DNA of 64,000 bases from the NCBI GenBank assembly GCA_014925825.1, contig JACGCK010000044.1, positions 1 through 64,000 of the forward strand. The letters are read 5' to 3'. Made by a program: the position numbers and the translations under genes. This DNA comes from Pholiota molesta (Eukaryota; Basidiomycota; Agaricomycetes; Agaricales; Strophariaceae). Shown here one piece after another: positions 44,088 through 56,232 of this stretch (the first letter of the stretch is position 1; every line of letters begins with the position of its first letter). The notes below the pieces were generated by a model. It saw only the letters and a program-made list of their open reading frames with translations, ran no database searches and was not told the DNA's origin.

Positions 44088-44909
44088 ATGTCAGTGACAA
44101 TCGCCTCGATACCTTTTGCTCAACTTCTTAAACTGAAAACACGGCTACAGGCCTCCGAAGGGCGGATTTAAGAGGAAAGCACCGTCAGATGGAACAGCAA
44201 CGCCAGTGACACCAGTGAGTGGCATCATTTCTTGCTCAACGACACCTTCAATTTGAATCCGTTTACCTTAAAGACATTGGCTGGCCAATTATCATACCTC
44301 CATCAACCTCGGCCCTTCAAAAATCCCAACTATATCAAGAATGTCAATCGCAGAGCTAAGAATCTGAAAACGGTGCTGGGCCAGGAGCGAGAACGCGAGC
44401 GAACAGAACGCGAGGCGAAGAGACTGGAAAGAGAGGAATTGGCGAAGACGGACCCAGAAGCAGCGAATAAAATTCCCGAGGAAGCGCCTACTTGTGAGTG
44501 TTGGAAGTGAAATGTTAGAAATGGGCAACTCTGAACATATGCCTATTCCAGACACGATGATAGAAGCACCTCCGTCTGTTATTCCTCATAAACACCTTTG
44601 TGATATAACAGGCCTAGAAGTAAGCCACCTTTGGTGGTAAAGAAGCTGTCTCAGCGCTTATGATAATTTGTAGGCACCGTATACCGATCCAGCTACAGGA
44701 CTCCGGTACCACGACAAAAATGTTTATGAAATTATAAAGGGTTTGGTACGTCGTCTTTATCGGCCTTTCCGAATCAGTTCACTCAATTGTTCCCTTCAGA
44801 GTGTAAGTATAGCAAAGGACTATCTTTCAGGTATGTTTGCTCATTCCTCGGACCTATAGTGTTATTAATCACCTTCGCAGCGCGCGGTGTACATTCTATC
44901 GTCAAGTAA
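44088..44909 (+). CDS. IES6: INO80 complex subunit C / Ies6 (YL1_C domain)
   Basis: Small subunit of the INO80 chromatin remodeller, required for histone exchange. Recognised from RPFKNPNYIKNVNRRAKNLK and the C-terminal YL1_C domain: HLCDITGLEAPYTDPATGLR, YHDKNVYEIIKGL, DYLSARGVHSIVK. The 5' end is unusual. The best model splits the start codon: AT at 44088-44089, a 61-bp intron (44090-44150, GTCAGT...ACAG), then G, giving MPPKGGFKRKAPSDGTATP. Without that intron no ATG opens the conserved frame. Six or so exons with short introns; the stop ends at 44909. It follows PUF6 by about 230 bp in the same orientation. Confidence 0.87.
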
Positions 44910-45938
44910 CGCATCTTCATCCTATTTTCCCGTCAATACTCCAGACGGGCTGTACTTTGAGCTTTCATGTATGTACATCACTCTTTGATTGGTTAATGAA
45001 TATTTTCTAGTTCGATCAGTAACGCACCTGCATGAGAAGAGTGTACCGAGTCTGATCACGAACAGCTTGCGAATAGCTCAAAATGCTATGTTTAGCGGTT
45101 CTAGCTGTGGTTTTAGCTGACCGTCACCTTGATTATTAACTTTCTCATATATCCCAGTCGGATTGCTCAAATGAAACATTCGTTGCGTCTGAAGTATAAT
45201 CAACTAGACGCACGCCACTAGGTCTGCCAAGGTGTGTTTTTATATACTTGTTTTCGTCGTGGACCTCCAACCAACATCTATCTTCTTGTTGCTACCATCA
45301 TCACGCTCGGCATCATGGGTTCAGTATCCCAAAGATACTTGTATGAACTCAGTCCTACGAAGTCTGTCAAACCTCATTCAATTGAACTGATACAATCTGT
45401 TATCAGACGCTTCTGACGCCACGGCCTATTCCCCACACACACGCACTGAAGAGAAAATTACCGCACGGATCATGCCATCAGTAACCATTGCATGCCAAAA
45501 TTATATTGTACACCGTACAGTGCCTGCAAATGATCACTAGTTCTGGCATAAGAAGCGGACCGCGGTAGATCTGAGGGTGTCGATTGATGCTCTGATGCTA
45601 GCTGGACTCATCGCAGGATAGAACCCCGCCCATAAATGGTGTCAATCGCTATGATTAGCGCAAAATATGATGGAGAAGCGGGGTAACGCGTTAACTTGGT
45701 CCTTGACAATCCCCGCGTAGAATGTGGACCGTAACCCGGTGGCTGAGTCCATGGTCTCTTTTGGTATTTACACAGGCCTTCCTGCTTTTGGGAGCTATCG
45801 TATAAATTGAACGCCGCCACGGTCTGGTTTACTGGAGTGGTTCTTTCTTTCTGATCCATTTTTGATCTTCAGTGCTTGCGAAATATCTCTTTCCAGCTGA
45901 TCTCCATTCAAAAACATATTCTTCGCGCACTCAACGCT
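44910..45938. other. Intergenic, nothing recognised
   Basis: About 1 kb. The part next to 45,939 is the promoter of the reductase gene. Frames are short and show no family signature; no RNA gene or repeat seen. Confidence 0.35.
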
Positions 45939-47321
45939 ATGGCCGGAGAGCTAATTCTAGTGCGTTTTCTCTGTGTATTTTCTCCTACATCCTACTTATA
46001 TATCACACGCATAGGTAACCGGTGTGGCAGGCTTCATCGCCTCGCATGTTGCTGAACAACTCCTTGAGGGGGGATATCGCGTACGAGGGTACGTCTTCTA
46101 CAAACCGCAAAAACAGTTTGCTGGACCTAATACATACATTCGTAATTGATCTTTCTGACGTGCAGAACTGCTCGAGGACCCAAATATCAGGTCCTCACAA
46201 GGGCCGTGAGGAGGCCCGGCCTGGAGTTCGTCCAGATCGACGACACTGCGACGGGCGACTTTACTATGGCTCTCAAGGGTGTAGATGCGGTCATCCACCT
46301 TGCGGCCGCGCTTCCTGGAAAGAGGAGCATCGAGGAGACGTTCTCCGTATGTCTCTCTGTTTCTAATCTTATGACGTACACCCTTACTGATCGCGGCGAT
46401 TCAGAGTGCGATTGAGGGAACACTGAATGTCGTACGCCAGGCACAGAAGGCGGGTGTGAAGAAGTTCGTTGTCACCAGCTCATTTGGGTCGCTGCTTAGC
46501 CGTATGTGCTCTTCGATGCTGCGTACAGACCTTTAAGTAACTGAGATTTAATTCAAGCAACGCATATGCCCGCATTCCACGGATTGACTTTCACCGAAGC
46601 TGGTAAGTGACATCGTTGCTGCTCGCTCGACGAAAACTGATGATGTGGTACATGCGTTCAGACTGGGGAACCACAACCGACGAAGAATTCGAACAACAAA
46701 AAGATAACAAATACTATGTCTACTTCGCCGCCAAGCTCAAGGCTGAGCTCGCGTTATTCGATTTCGCTGAAGAGCACCCCGAGATTCAAGTCGCCACAGG
46801 TCAGTATCTTCCCATTAGACGTCACGAACACGTTGATTGATGGGCGCTTACTAGTCCTCCCTGGCTACGTCCTCGGGCCATACACCGAAACATTCCCCCT
46901 CCCGACGTCCGTGGAGAGCATGGGAACGAACGACTACGTGCTCGGGCTCCTGAACAAGGGCGAGGTGCCCTTCGCGCCGAACTGGTTCGTCGACGTGCGC
47001 GACGTCGCCCGCGGGCACGTCCGCGCGCTCGAGCAGCTCCCCGTCGCCTCCGGCCGCGACGCGGGGCGCTTCATCGTCAGCGCGCAGACGTACACGTGGG
47101 GCAAGGCGGCGGCGTACCTGAAGGAGGCGCGCGCGGACGTGCGGGACCGCATCGTGGAGCTGGACACGATCAACCCGCTGCCTGGGGTGCTGTCGAACCT
47201 GGACAATACGCGGTCGAAGAAGGTGCTGGGGCTGGGCGAGTATTATACACCGGAGGAGTCGCTTGAGGCGGCGGTGGACGCGGTGCTGAAGTTGGAAAAG
47301 CACTGGAAAGCGGTTAATTGA
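45939..47321 (+). CDS. NAD(P)-dependent epimerase/reductase, dihydroflavonol-4-reductase-like (extended SDR)
   Basis: Start at 45939 (MAGELIL), splice, then the Rossmann dinucleotide motif VTGVAGFIASHVAEQLLEGG. Next GVDAVIHLAAALPGK and AGVKKFVVTSSFGSL. The catalytic Tyr-x3-Lys is in YYVYFAAKLKAELALFDFA. Then DGRLLVLPGYVLGPYTETF, WFVDVRDVARGHVRALEQL and a C-terminal helix VLKLEKHWKAVN. These are the features of extended short-chain dehydrogenases of the DFR type, which reduce ketones or aldehydes with NADPH or NADH. Substrate unknown; fungal members include methylglyoxal reductase-like Gre2. About seven exons, no lesion. Last exon is strikingly GC-rich compared with the first ones. Confidence 0.9.
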
Positions 47322-50148
47322 ATGGTCTGCGAGGGCTGTGGGGTTATATCTACTTGAACTATTTTTTTTTTTTGCGATCTATGATGATATTGTCTAGCTT
47401 CTGGATTGTAATTTTAAATACCCAAACGTATCTTTTTTTATGAAAATTCGCTATCTAGCTCACTCCGTAATTTTGAACGAGCGCCAAAGCTTTCTCAACG
47501 CCGGCGACAGACATGGAGGAGACATGGAGGATTGTGATTCAGAACAACAAGGATTACAGGACCAAGGTCCGGGTGCACCTGTGAGGTTGCTATTGAGGCA
47601 CCCCTTCATCGTCCCTCCTCCTGCTTCACTTCACCAGAAAGAGGTTCATTATGTTCATTGTCAGGTTTAATAAGACTCCAAAGCAACTCCAAAGATACCC
47701 GTCTTACTTCTTGCAAACTTCTTGGTTCTAATCCATATCTCTTTACTTTCTCGACTCTACAACAGTGACATGCTGTATATGTGCCTACTACTTCTCGTTA
47801 TTTTATCTCCTTCCCAGCTTGCTCCCCAATCTGCCAGTAGCAAGGACCACATTGCCGCCAGAATAGGCGCCCGGCCGGCGGTCCAAACTAAGAAGGTGCC
47901 GGGATCCCCACCTAGGACAATCTCACGTGACCATACACACCCTAAAAAATTTCCCCGCGCACAGACCACCCCGCGACGGGTATATAAACCTTGGTCCTCC
48001 CATCTCTGTTTCCTTAGAACATACTCAATCAGGATCTGTTTACAGAAACTGACCGAGTCTCGCATTTTTACAAATGCCGCATTCTTCATATCCACTCGAT
48101 GACTTTTCGCACTCGCTCGTTTGACAGAGAACATGGCCTGCGCTGCGCAAGCGGCGCGGGTCTCGAGGACGTTTGGAATTTGCACGACGTGTCCCCTTGG
48201 GGTGCGCTGGGCATCTTCCAGCGAGCTGAGTGTCTGTCTGATGGATATCCTTTCTTCTTACACTTGTTTTATTAGCCTTATTTTGTATTGCTTCATACAA
48301 TTGGATGTTTGCTTGGATTGTTACATTTGCATTGCACATTGAAATTCTATTCGCTGGCGTTTCATTGCAACGGACATGAGGATTATGAGGATACAAGTAT
48401 TCGAAGGCCATATCGCGGAACAGTGGTTTGCCCATGATACATGTCGTGTAGTCTCCTTCCTTGTTCCTTCTATTGAGTATATAGGTGACCTACCCAATGA
48501 TCTTCTGGAGTAACGTTCAGATCCCAGACTACTCTGCTCTTACACTTCGCCTCGTTCATTCCATCGAGCTGTGACCTGTATGCATGATAGTAAACTTGAG
48601 CGCTTATACTTGATAGGTAGTTCAGGGAAATTAATGCGAAATGGCGCGCTATTGTCGAATATATAAGAGCACCTATGCAATGCCTCAAGAAATAGCAAAT
48701 CAAAGAAAACTAGGGAAGGCTGCCGGGCGCGTTGTTATCTTACATAGATCGGCGTGGTAAAAGGACCTTACTATGGGCGCTTAATTTAAAATATCCGGCG
48801 ATGAACCGGCGTCTATCGAGAACATCTGGCGTGATTCCAAGCATTAAACATTACACGTACACACCGTCACGTAAAACATAGGAAACTCAAATTAAAATTC
48901 TTTAGCAGGAGTATACATAGCTCAGAACGACCCAATTTAGATATGAACATACAGTTCCCCCGTCCGCGGAAAGCTCAACAGCCACTTCGTGTGATACCGG
49001 GAAGTCCTTCAAAAACAGACAGGCTGACTACGCAAGAAGATTCTGGGAACGGTGGATGTCGGAATCATTGCCTCCACATTTGCCCCGGAAGATGGTGTGG
49101 GATTGACCCGTTGTATTCAGATATCCCGATTGTTTTTTGCGTTGCGACTTGAGAAAAATCCTGTAAGTCGGCGCGTTTTCGATAGATGGACATCGATGAT
49201 AGTGACCATAGCTTCTACTCCTATTTGACGCTGGTTTTGAAGACAAATCCCTGATGGCGAAACTAGATACACTGGCGTACGACTTCAGATAACAAGTCTA
49301 TTTATGTAGCCTTGCGTATGTGAGCTGCATGGGAGAATTCGTGCTTTTCAAATATCCGGTTTTCATCTTCTATGTATGTAGTCCGCATGATGAAGCATTA
49401 TCGATGTCTACCACTATATATAGGTATGTACCAGGGATGACATATGCAATTCTGATTGGGGCAGTATGGAGTACCTCCTTTCCCGATGGCTGTCTTGGCA
49501 CCAGGCTTTCGAATGCGGGGAAGGAATGCGGGGAAGGCATGCGGGGAAGGCATGCGGGGAAGGAACTGGATGGCTCTGGACGGAGGTGCGAAGAGGAAGA
49601 AGTTTTATCCCAACGGGACCCCGATTTTTAGACTCAGATTCTTAATTCTCCTCCACTACGCTTGCTGAGAGAATCTGTAATACGTTCACAGTAATTTGAG
49701 ATGGCATGGGTGCTGCTTTACCATAACTTGAGCTGCGATGAATGTGGTGTGCGATTGCTTGATCACATTATAAAAAAGGCGACGATCGTGACGGATGGGC
49801 CACTTTTAGAGCCTGGAAAAGGCTTTGGAATTTGATTCTGTTCATACTTTGTATGACGTTTTTAATATCATCAGACCTTATTTCTTGCGTAGATTAAAGA
49901 TTACATGGAAAGATCCTGATCACGATTATGTCTTCGTGGGGAGAGGGATCGCGCCACGATATGGAAGAGGTCTTGTGGTGGTCTTGTGGTTCTGACACCT
50001 GACTAAGTTTAGCGCTGCGCAAATTCACACACCAAGGGACGCGGGGGTCGAGCGGGGTCATATAAGAATGACCCATCTGGTTATCCTTTCTCGCTCTCCT
50101 CTCTTCATCGTTCTTGACCCTCAAATCCCCCACGACTAACAATCCACG
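47322..50148. other. Long gene-poor interval with an orphan TATA box
   Basis: A good TATA box (GGGTATATAAACC, about 47979-47991) is followed by an ATG at 48074 opening only 16 codons, so a short or spliced transcript is possible but unproven. Minus-strand frames around 48,340-48,710 contain protein-like stretches (SRVVWDLNVTPEDHWVGHLY, MGKPLFRDMAFEYLYPHNPH) that could be exons of an unrecognised or decayed gene. A 13-bp repeat lies at 49511-49562. The right end (TATA-like CATATAAG near 50,060) is the aldehyde dehydrogenase promoter. Confidence 0.35.
49511..49562 (+). repeat. 13-bp minisatellite, four units
   Basis: Four head-to-tail units of GAATGCGGGGAAG (units three and four read GCATGCGGGGAAG). 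Confidence 0.9.
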
Positions 50149-52407
50149 ATGCCCGACACATTTTCGTACTCATGGGACACCCCTACTTACAAGGGCCAGA
50201 CATCATTCAACACTGGCCTCTTCATCGGCGGCAAATGGGTGGATGGATCCAACGGAACCACAATTGAGTGAGCCGCATAGATAACATAGCTGATTTGATC
50301 GATCTCCGTATCTTATCTGTTCTTGTGCAGCGTCATCAATCCGAGTAAGCGCGTGTTTGGTGTCGCTGTTTGTATTCACTGCTTGACGCTTCACCACTCC
50401 CAGCGAACGGAAAACTTATCACCAAGGTCTCTGAGGCGACGGAGAAGGATGTCGACATCGCCGTCGAGGCCGCGCAGAAGGCGTTCGACACCGTGTGGGG
50501 CTTGAACGCATCGGGTGCGGACCGTGCTGAACTTCTGTGGGCCCTCGCAAAGGGAATGGAGAAGCACAAAGAAGAACTCGCGGCTATTGAAGCGCTCGAT
50601 AACGGTGAGTGTGATATTGGCTCGCACGCATGGGAATAGCGCTCTTATCTGTCATTTTTCAGGCAAGACGTTTGGGTGGGCAAACGGCACGGATGTGCAA
50701 TTCTCAATTGAAACTATCAAGTACTTCGCTGGATGGGCTGATAAGATCACTGGTCAAACGATCGAGGTACTGATATATTATTTCCTTCGGGATATTGAGT
50801 CTAACACGATTCTGAATTTTTGACCTTCAGACTGATGAGAGGAAATTCAGCTACACTCGTCATGAACCCATTGGTGTCATCGGCCAAATTATTCCATGTA
50901 TGATCATTCTTTACCTCATCCTCACGACAATGGCTAATTTCGTTATAGGGAACTTCCCTCGTAAGGACAGGAATCAAAAATCAAAAATTGTTCACTCACA
51001 TTCCATGTAGTACTGATGTGGTCATGGAAAATCGGACCTGCTCTTGCCACGGGAAACACCGTCGTCATGAAGGTGAGTTTTCGCGTCCCCACATCTCCAA
51101 ACCAAACTCAACATCCTCTCCCAAGCCCTCCGAATTCACCCCCCTCACCGCCATCCGCATGTGCGGCATCATCAAAGAGGCGGGCATCCCCGACGGCGTC
51201 ATCAACCTCGTCACCGGCTACGGGCACACCGTCGGCGGCGCGATCTCGTCGCACATGAAGATCGACAAGGTCGCGTTCACCGGCAGCACGCTCGTGGGCC
51301 GCAAGATCATGGAGGCGGCGGCGAAGTCGAACCTGAAGACGGTCACCCTGGAGCTCGGCGGCAAGAGCCCGAACATCATCTTCGACGACGCGGACCTCGA
51401 GCAGGCGATCAACTGGACGTCCCACGGGATCTTGTGAGTCGCCTGTGGCCTTTTCCTCTCCGTGTGTAGGGTGGGCTCTGATTTGGGGTGGGATAGCTGG
51501 AACCATGGCCAGGCGTGCTGTGCGGGCTCGCGCATCTTCGTGCAGGAGGGCATCTATGATAAGTTCCTGGAGGGCTTCATCAAGAAGGCCAAGTCCATCA
51601 AGCTCGGAGACCCCTTCGGGGAAGGCATCGACCAGGGCCCGCAGGTTTCTCAAATTCAATACGACGTGAGCCGCCTCTAAATTATCTTCATTTGGTACGT
51701 GCTCATCCAGGGTTTCCCGCTCCACAGCGTATCATGGGATACATCGAGTCCGGAAAGGAACAAGGCGCGACGCTGGCTGTGGGAGGCGACCGCCATGGCA
51801 CGGAGGGCTACTTCATCAACCCGACGATCTTCACGGATGTCAAAACTGACATGAAGATCGTGCAAGAGGAGATTTTCGGCCCTGTGGGTGTCGTGATCAA
51901 GTTCAAGGATGAGGAAGGTTGGTATATGGTTTTTTTTGGAACGTATCAAGCCTTATTGACACTCTCGCCTAGACGTCATCAGGCAGGCCAACGACACTTG
52001 TGAGTTCTTTACCTTCGAATTCGCCTGAGTAGCTTTGACCTGGTTGCGATTCAGTCTATGGTCTCGCGTCGTCTGTCTTCTCCCAGGACATCAACAAGGC
52101 GATCGAAACTGCGCACAGGCTTAAGGCAGGGACTGTTTGGGTACGCCTTCCTCGTTCGCTGGACACTACTGGACTCGGATGCTAATCGGAATCGAACAGG
52201 TCAACTGCGCCAATCAGCTGCACGCGCAGATTCCTTTCGGAGGATACAAGCAGTCCGGTATCGGTCGTGAACTGGGAGAATATGCCCTGACACAGTGAGT
52301 TTATGATTTGCTGGATCTCTTCCGTTGGTCGTCGGAGCTAATGTATATGGGGTGCTAGTTATACCAACGTCAAGGCTGTCCATATCAACCTCAGGCACCG
52401 CAAGTAG
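50149..52407 (+). CDS. Aldehyde dehydrogenase, NAD(P)-dependent (class 1/2 type)
   Basis: Oxidises aldehydes to acids. Start at 50149 ([16 protein letters not shown]). Exons give [71 protein letters not shown] and [18 protein letters not shown]. The cofactor Lys is in [32 protein letters not shown] binds the nucleotide, [18 protein letters not shown] has the catalytic Glu, and [20 protein letters not shown] the catalytic Cys. Then [13 protein letters not shown] and [20 protein letters not shown] close the fold. A dozen or more short exons, all splicing in frame; no lesion. TATA-like element about 90 bp upstream. Probably cytosolic, as no targeting peptide is evident. Specific substrate not deducible. 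Confidence 0.93.
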
Positions 52408-53221
52408 ATGATGTTCGTGCGCCCAGAGAATAAAGCGTAGATAGGCCGGGGGTGTACGATATTGTTGGCAGTGCATGTTATGTATTTTTTAAAGTTGTAA
52501 TTTGGATATTACGCGCCAGAGGTTCAGACTTGGGATGGAAAATATTGAAAGGACTACGTGACCTTGACCACATTCATTATAAAGGCCATGATGGTTGACG
52601 CGTTGACGCCTAGCGTGTAAGATGTCAAGCAGCCTAGATCACGGTGTACGAAGCGAAGCTGCAGCTTCTTGCCGATACTAAGTATGAAGCGGAATAGACA
52701 CAAAGTAGAGCCTATCAGACGCCAGGCCTTCAGGGCCGTCAATAGGCGAAGCAAAAAATTGTATCCTTGTGCTGGCCTCGGATATAAAGTGATAGGACAT
52801 GTAGCCTCATGTAGCCTGCAGGTCGGGAGAATGGCGGTATTTGGTATGAGTCTATCGCCATGCGAAATCTTGGACAGGTCGACGTCCCTCCTGTATGTCA
52901 GAGAGGCATCCAAAATTGTGATGATACAAGTTTCTGGACGCGATTAGTGTCATTCAACTGCGAGCGGATAGTGGTCTGACTCAACTTTACGACGATCGTT
53001 GGCCAAAATTACTTGAGTGATAAGCGCAGACGCAGACAGCTAGACGTAAAGAGCAGACAACGCGGCGTGGTGTGGAGGTGGCGGCGGGACGGGAGAAGTG
53101 GGCTGGCAGGGCCCGGCAACATGCGAAACTCCGCTTAGATTGAAACCCCGAGATCGCGACTGATCTGTTTTCTTCCTTGCCCATTTTCTTTTGGCTTTTT
53201 CCCTTTCGTCTGCCTTGAATC
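52408..53221. other. Intergenic: ALDH 3' side and NAP1 promoter
   Basis: No additional gene recognised. The right part is the NAP1 promoter and leader. Confidence 0.35.
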
Positions 53222-55178
53222 ATGTCGTCCAACGTCCCCATCTCTGCTGGCGGCAAGACAGCCCCCACACCCCAAAATACGCCCCTCAACCAGGCCCCCA
53301 TCGCGCTGGGCCTCTCGCGGCCCACTGTTCCAGATATTTCGGAAGATAACGAGGGCGAGGCAGCAGCGGGCGACGCAGGGGAGGAGGGCATGCCATCGCT
53401 CGCCGGCCTTGAGCGCCACATGCTCGGAATGGTCCAGGGAAAGCTTGCCGACCTCCTTGGAAAGAGCTCGGGCTACATCGAGAGCCTGCCTGTCGAGGTG
53501 AAGCTCAACGTAGAGGCGCTGAAGGGCGTTCAGGTCAAGCAGACAGAGCTGCAAAACCAGTACAAACGCGAATGTCTGGAACTTGAGAAGAAAGTGCGTA
53601 TTCTTCTCAAATTTTAATTCTTTTTTTTTGGTTGGGATCTTCGCTTGTATATATCTCCGGATATTTCCTCTCAACTGCTTGCGGTTGTCTCAACAACGGA
53701 TGCAGGGAGGTCTTCCTGCATATGAGGTGTTGCTAAGTGTTGTCGTCGATAGTGTTGCATGCGACTTGCGGTGGTTATCGCCGGTTCATCGTAACGGGCG
53801 ATCCAAACCTTGTCGATCGATTTCGATGCATGCTGAGCTCTTCCCTCTTTGGAGGTACCTCAAACTGAAGAATCTCTTCTTTCCCTTCCATCGTATGCTA
53901 GTCGCAATTTTTCGTCATCTCCTCCCCCATTTTTATAATCAACTTGTCGAAGTCTTGAACCTTCATCGTTTTCTCTTCAATCTTTCCTTTCAATTTGTCC
54001 AAAGTCTTTCGCTATTTATTATCCGGCAAACTTTCATCCGATTTTTACGATTACTAATATCTTGTATAGTACCTCGGCCTTCAAAAACCCTTGTATGAAC
54101 GCCGGAATGCCATTATCAACGGAAAAGCCACAGCGACGGCTGAAGAAATCGCAGCCGGCGAACAAGCATCTTTGAAAGAAGACGAGGAATACACTCCCCT
54201 GCCCAAGGACTCCACCCCCGCCGCCTCCGGAATCCCCGAATTCTGGCTGACGGCCCTCAGGAACCACGTCCCCCTGAACGAGATGATCACCGAGCGCGAC
54301 GCCGAGGCGCTCAAGCACCTCGTGGATGTGCGCCTGGAGTACCTCAACGACGACAACAAGGACAGCAAGACGCTGGGCAAGCCCGGGTTCAAGATCCTGT
54401 TCGAGTTCACGAAGAACGACTTCTTCGAGAATGAGATCCTGGAGAAGACCTATCTGTACCAGGAGGAGGTCGGCTACTCGGGCGACTTCGTGTATGACCG
54501 CGCTCTCGGCACAGATATCAAGTGGAAGGAAGAGAAGGACCTGACGAAAGAATTCGAGATCAAGAAGCAGAGGAACAAGAGTGCGTTTGCATTTTTTCTT
54601 GGCGTTGGTTCGACAGATATTGATGACCGTTTGGAATAGACACGAACCGCACGCGCCTCGTGCGCAAGGCGCGCCCTACCGACTCGTTCTTCAACTTCTT
54701 CTCCCCGCCGGAACCCCCGACCGACGAGGCTATCGAGAACGGCGATATTGAGGAGGAGGAGCTTGACGAGCTCGAGGAGAAGCTCGAGGAGGATTACCAG
54801 ATCGGCGAGGATCTGAAGGAGAAGGTGCGTCTCCGCTCCACTCCATTTTCTGTGTTTCCCGCTGTGCTCACCGACGAACTCCAGGTCATCCCCCGCGCGG
54901 TCGACTACTTCACCGGAAAGGCGCTCCAGTACGAGGTCATGGACGACGATGTCGATGATTTCGACGAGGACGACGAGGACGAGGACGATGAGGGCCATTT
55001 CGATGAGGTACGCCCTCCTGATTATTTATCTATACTTCCGATCAGTTGCTGATTGACACTTGTCGTGTGATAGGACTCGGAGTCAGAGAACGACGTGCCT
55101 GTGCGCAAGCGCGGCGCAGCGAAAGGACGCGGCGGCGCGGCGGCGAACGTGAACCCGGAGGAGTGCAAGCAGCAGTGA
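53222..55178 (+). CDS. NAP1: Nucleosome assembly protein 1
   Basis: Histone H2A-H2B chaperone. Start at 53222 ([20 protein letters not shown]). The long dimerisation helix is in exon 1 ([20 protein letters not shown]). After a 475-bp intron comes [20 protein letters not shown], then the NAP fold: [67 protein letters not shown]. Then come [18 protein letters not shown] and an acidic tail ([17 protein letters not shown]). The tail is followed by a basic patch [11 protein letters not shown] and the terminal CKQQ. CKQQ is the CaaX farnesylation box also present in animal and plant NAP1 proteins. Five exons, intact. Confidence 0.95.
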
Positions 55179-56232
55179 ACGCCGGGCGGGGCGTGCGCCT
55201 GATGCGTTTTGGGTAGACGGCCGCCAGTGTCGTGGACCCCGTTGTTCATGCTTCGTCTCTTGGCCTTGCGTGCTTGTTCTTTTCTCTCTTCTTTTTTTCA
55301 TGCTCCCCGCGTACTTATGCTTCCTGCTTCTTTCTTCTACCTACGAATATCCACTCCATAACCGCTCCATACTCAACCAATCAAGCTTAGTCTTTGCCCC
55401 ATTCCAACAACTACTTTCCGAGAACGTACACTGATTCCAGAATTGTACACGATGTACCCATTACTCACAGCCGTACTATTTTTCCTGTTTAATACGCCCA
55501 ATTTTTCTTGCTTTACTCCGTGCATTCTTTCCGAGGTTTCCGTGGTTCTTCGTCCATCTGCCTATGGTGTTCGGCGACCGGCGTAAGAGGGAGAAGAGAG
55601 CGAAGAATGGATGAGACCGATTCGTTAAAAGAATTCAAGGTACTTCGGCATTGCGTTGGAAATAGAGAGCGTTCGGGTCGGAGGCCCGGATTTTTGTCGA
55701 CCGGCCCACTGGCTCCGACGGTGCCCAAAAGCGCCGACTGCACTTCCAAGCATCATCTGCGAGCAGTTTCCGACGTATCGATTCGTACCTCGAACTGTGT
55801 CATGTATGCATTACGAGGCGTAAATGACGCCGTCGGAGGTGCCGGTGAGGTATGTAGGATGAAGGGGCTACGCCGTTCTGGGAGGGGGGTAAAATTTTTG
55901 GGTACCCAGAAAGGGAAGATGCCTTCCAAAAGAGGCTGTGTGGGGGTTGGCCAATCATTAATCATGTCTAGCGACGCTTCAAAGCTTCATATCTCAAGGG
56001 GGGTATATAAGATATGCATATCAGCAGAAGGATTACAGGTACGTCTAGAAGGGACAAATTAATGCAATTCATTATACAAACAAGAGTTTGCAGTATGTAC
56101 AGTAGGGTCTGATGGTCTTGGTAAACAATCGCATACTTAATATACTACTTATAATTCGAGAAAATATATAGATATCAGCATTCAGTGCCGTTCTGGCCTC
56201 TCTAGCAAATTATTGTGCGTATTAAGGTCTAT
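55179..56232. other. Intergenic between convergent NAP1 and terpene synthase
   Basis: An open frame of 184 codons (55508-56062, +) has no family signature and an atypical composition; I do not count it as a gene. A TATA-like word (GGGTATATAAG, about 56001) is not followed by a convincing gene. Confidence 0.3.

Noticed and set aside
51108..51725. 205-codon minus-strand frame across the aldehyde dehydrogenase
   Set aside because: Shadow of the highly GC-biased ALDH exons.
55508..56062. 184-codon frame between NAP1 and the terpene synthase
   Set aside because: No recognisable domain, atypical composition and no splice or promoter support.
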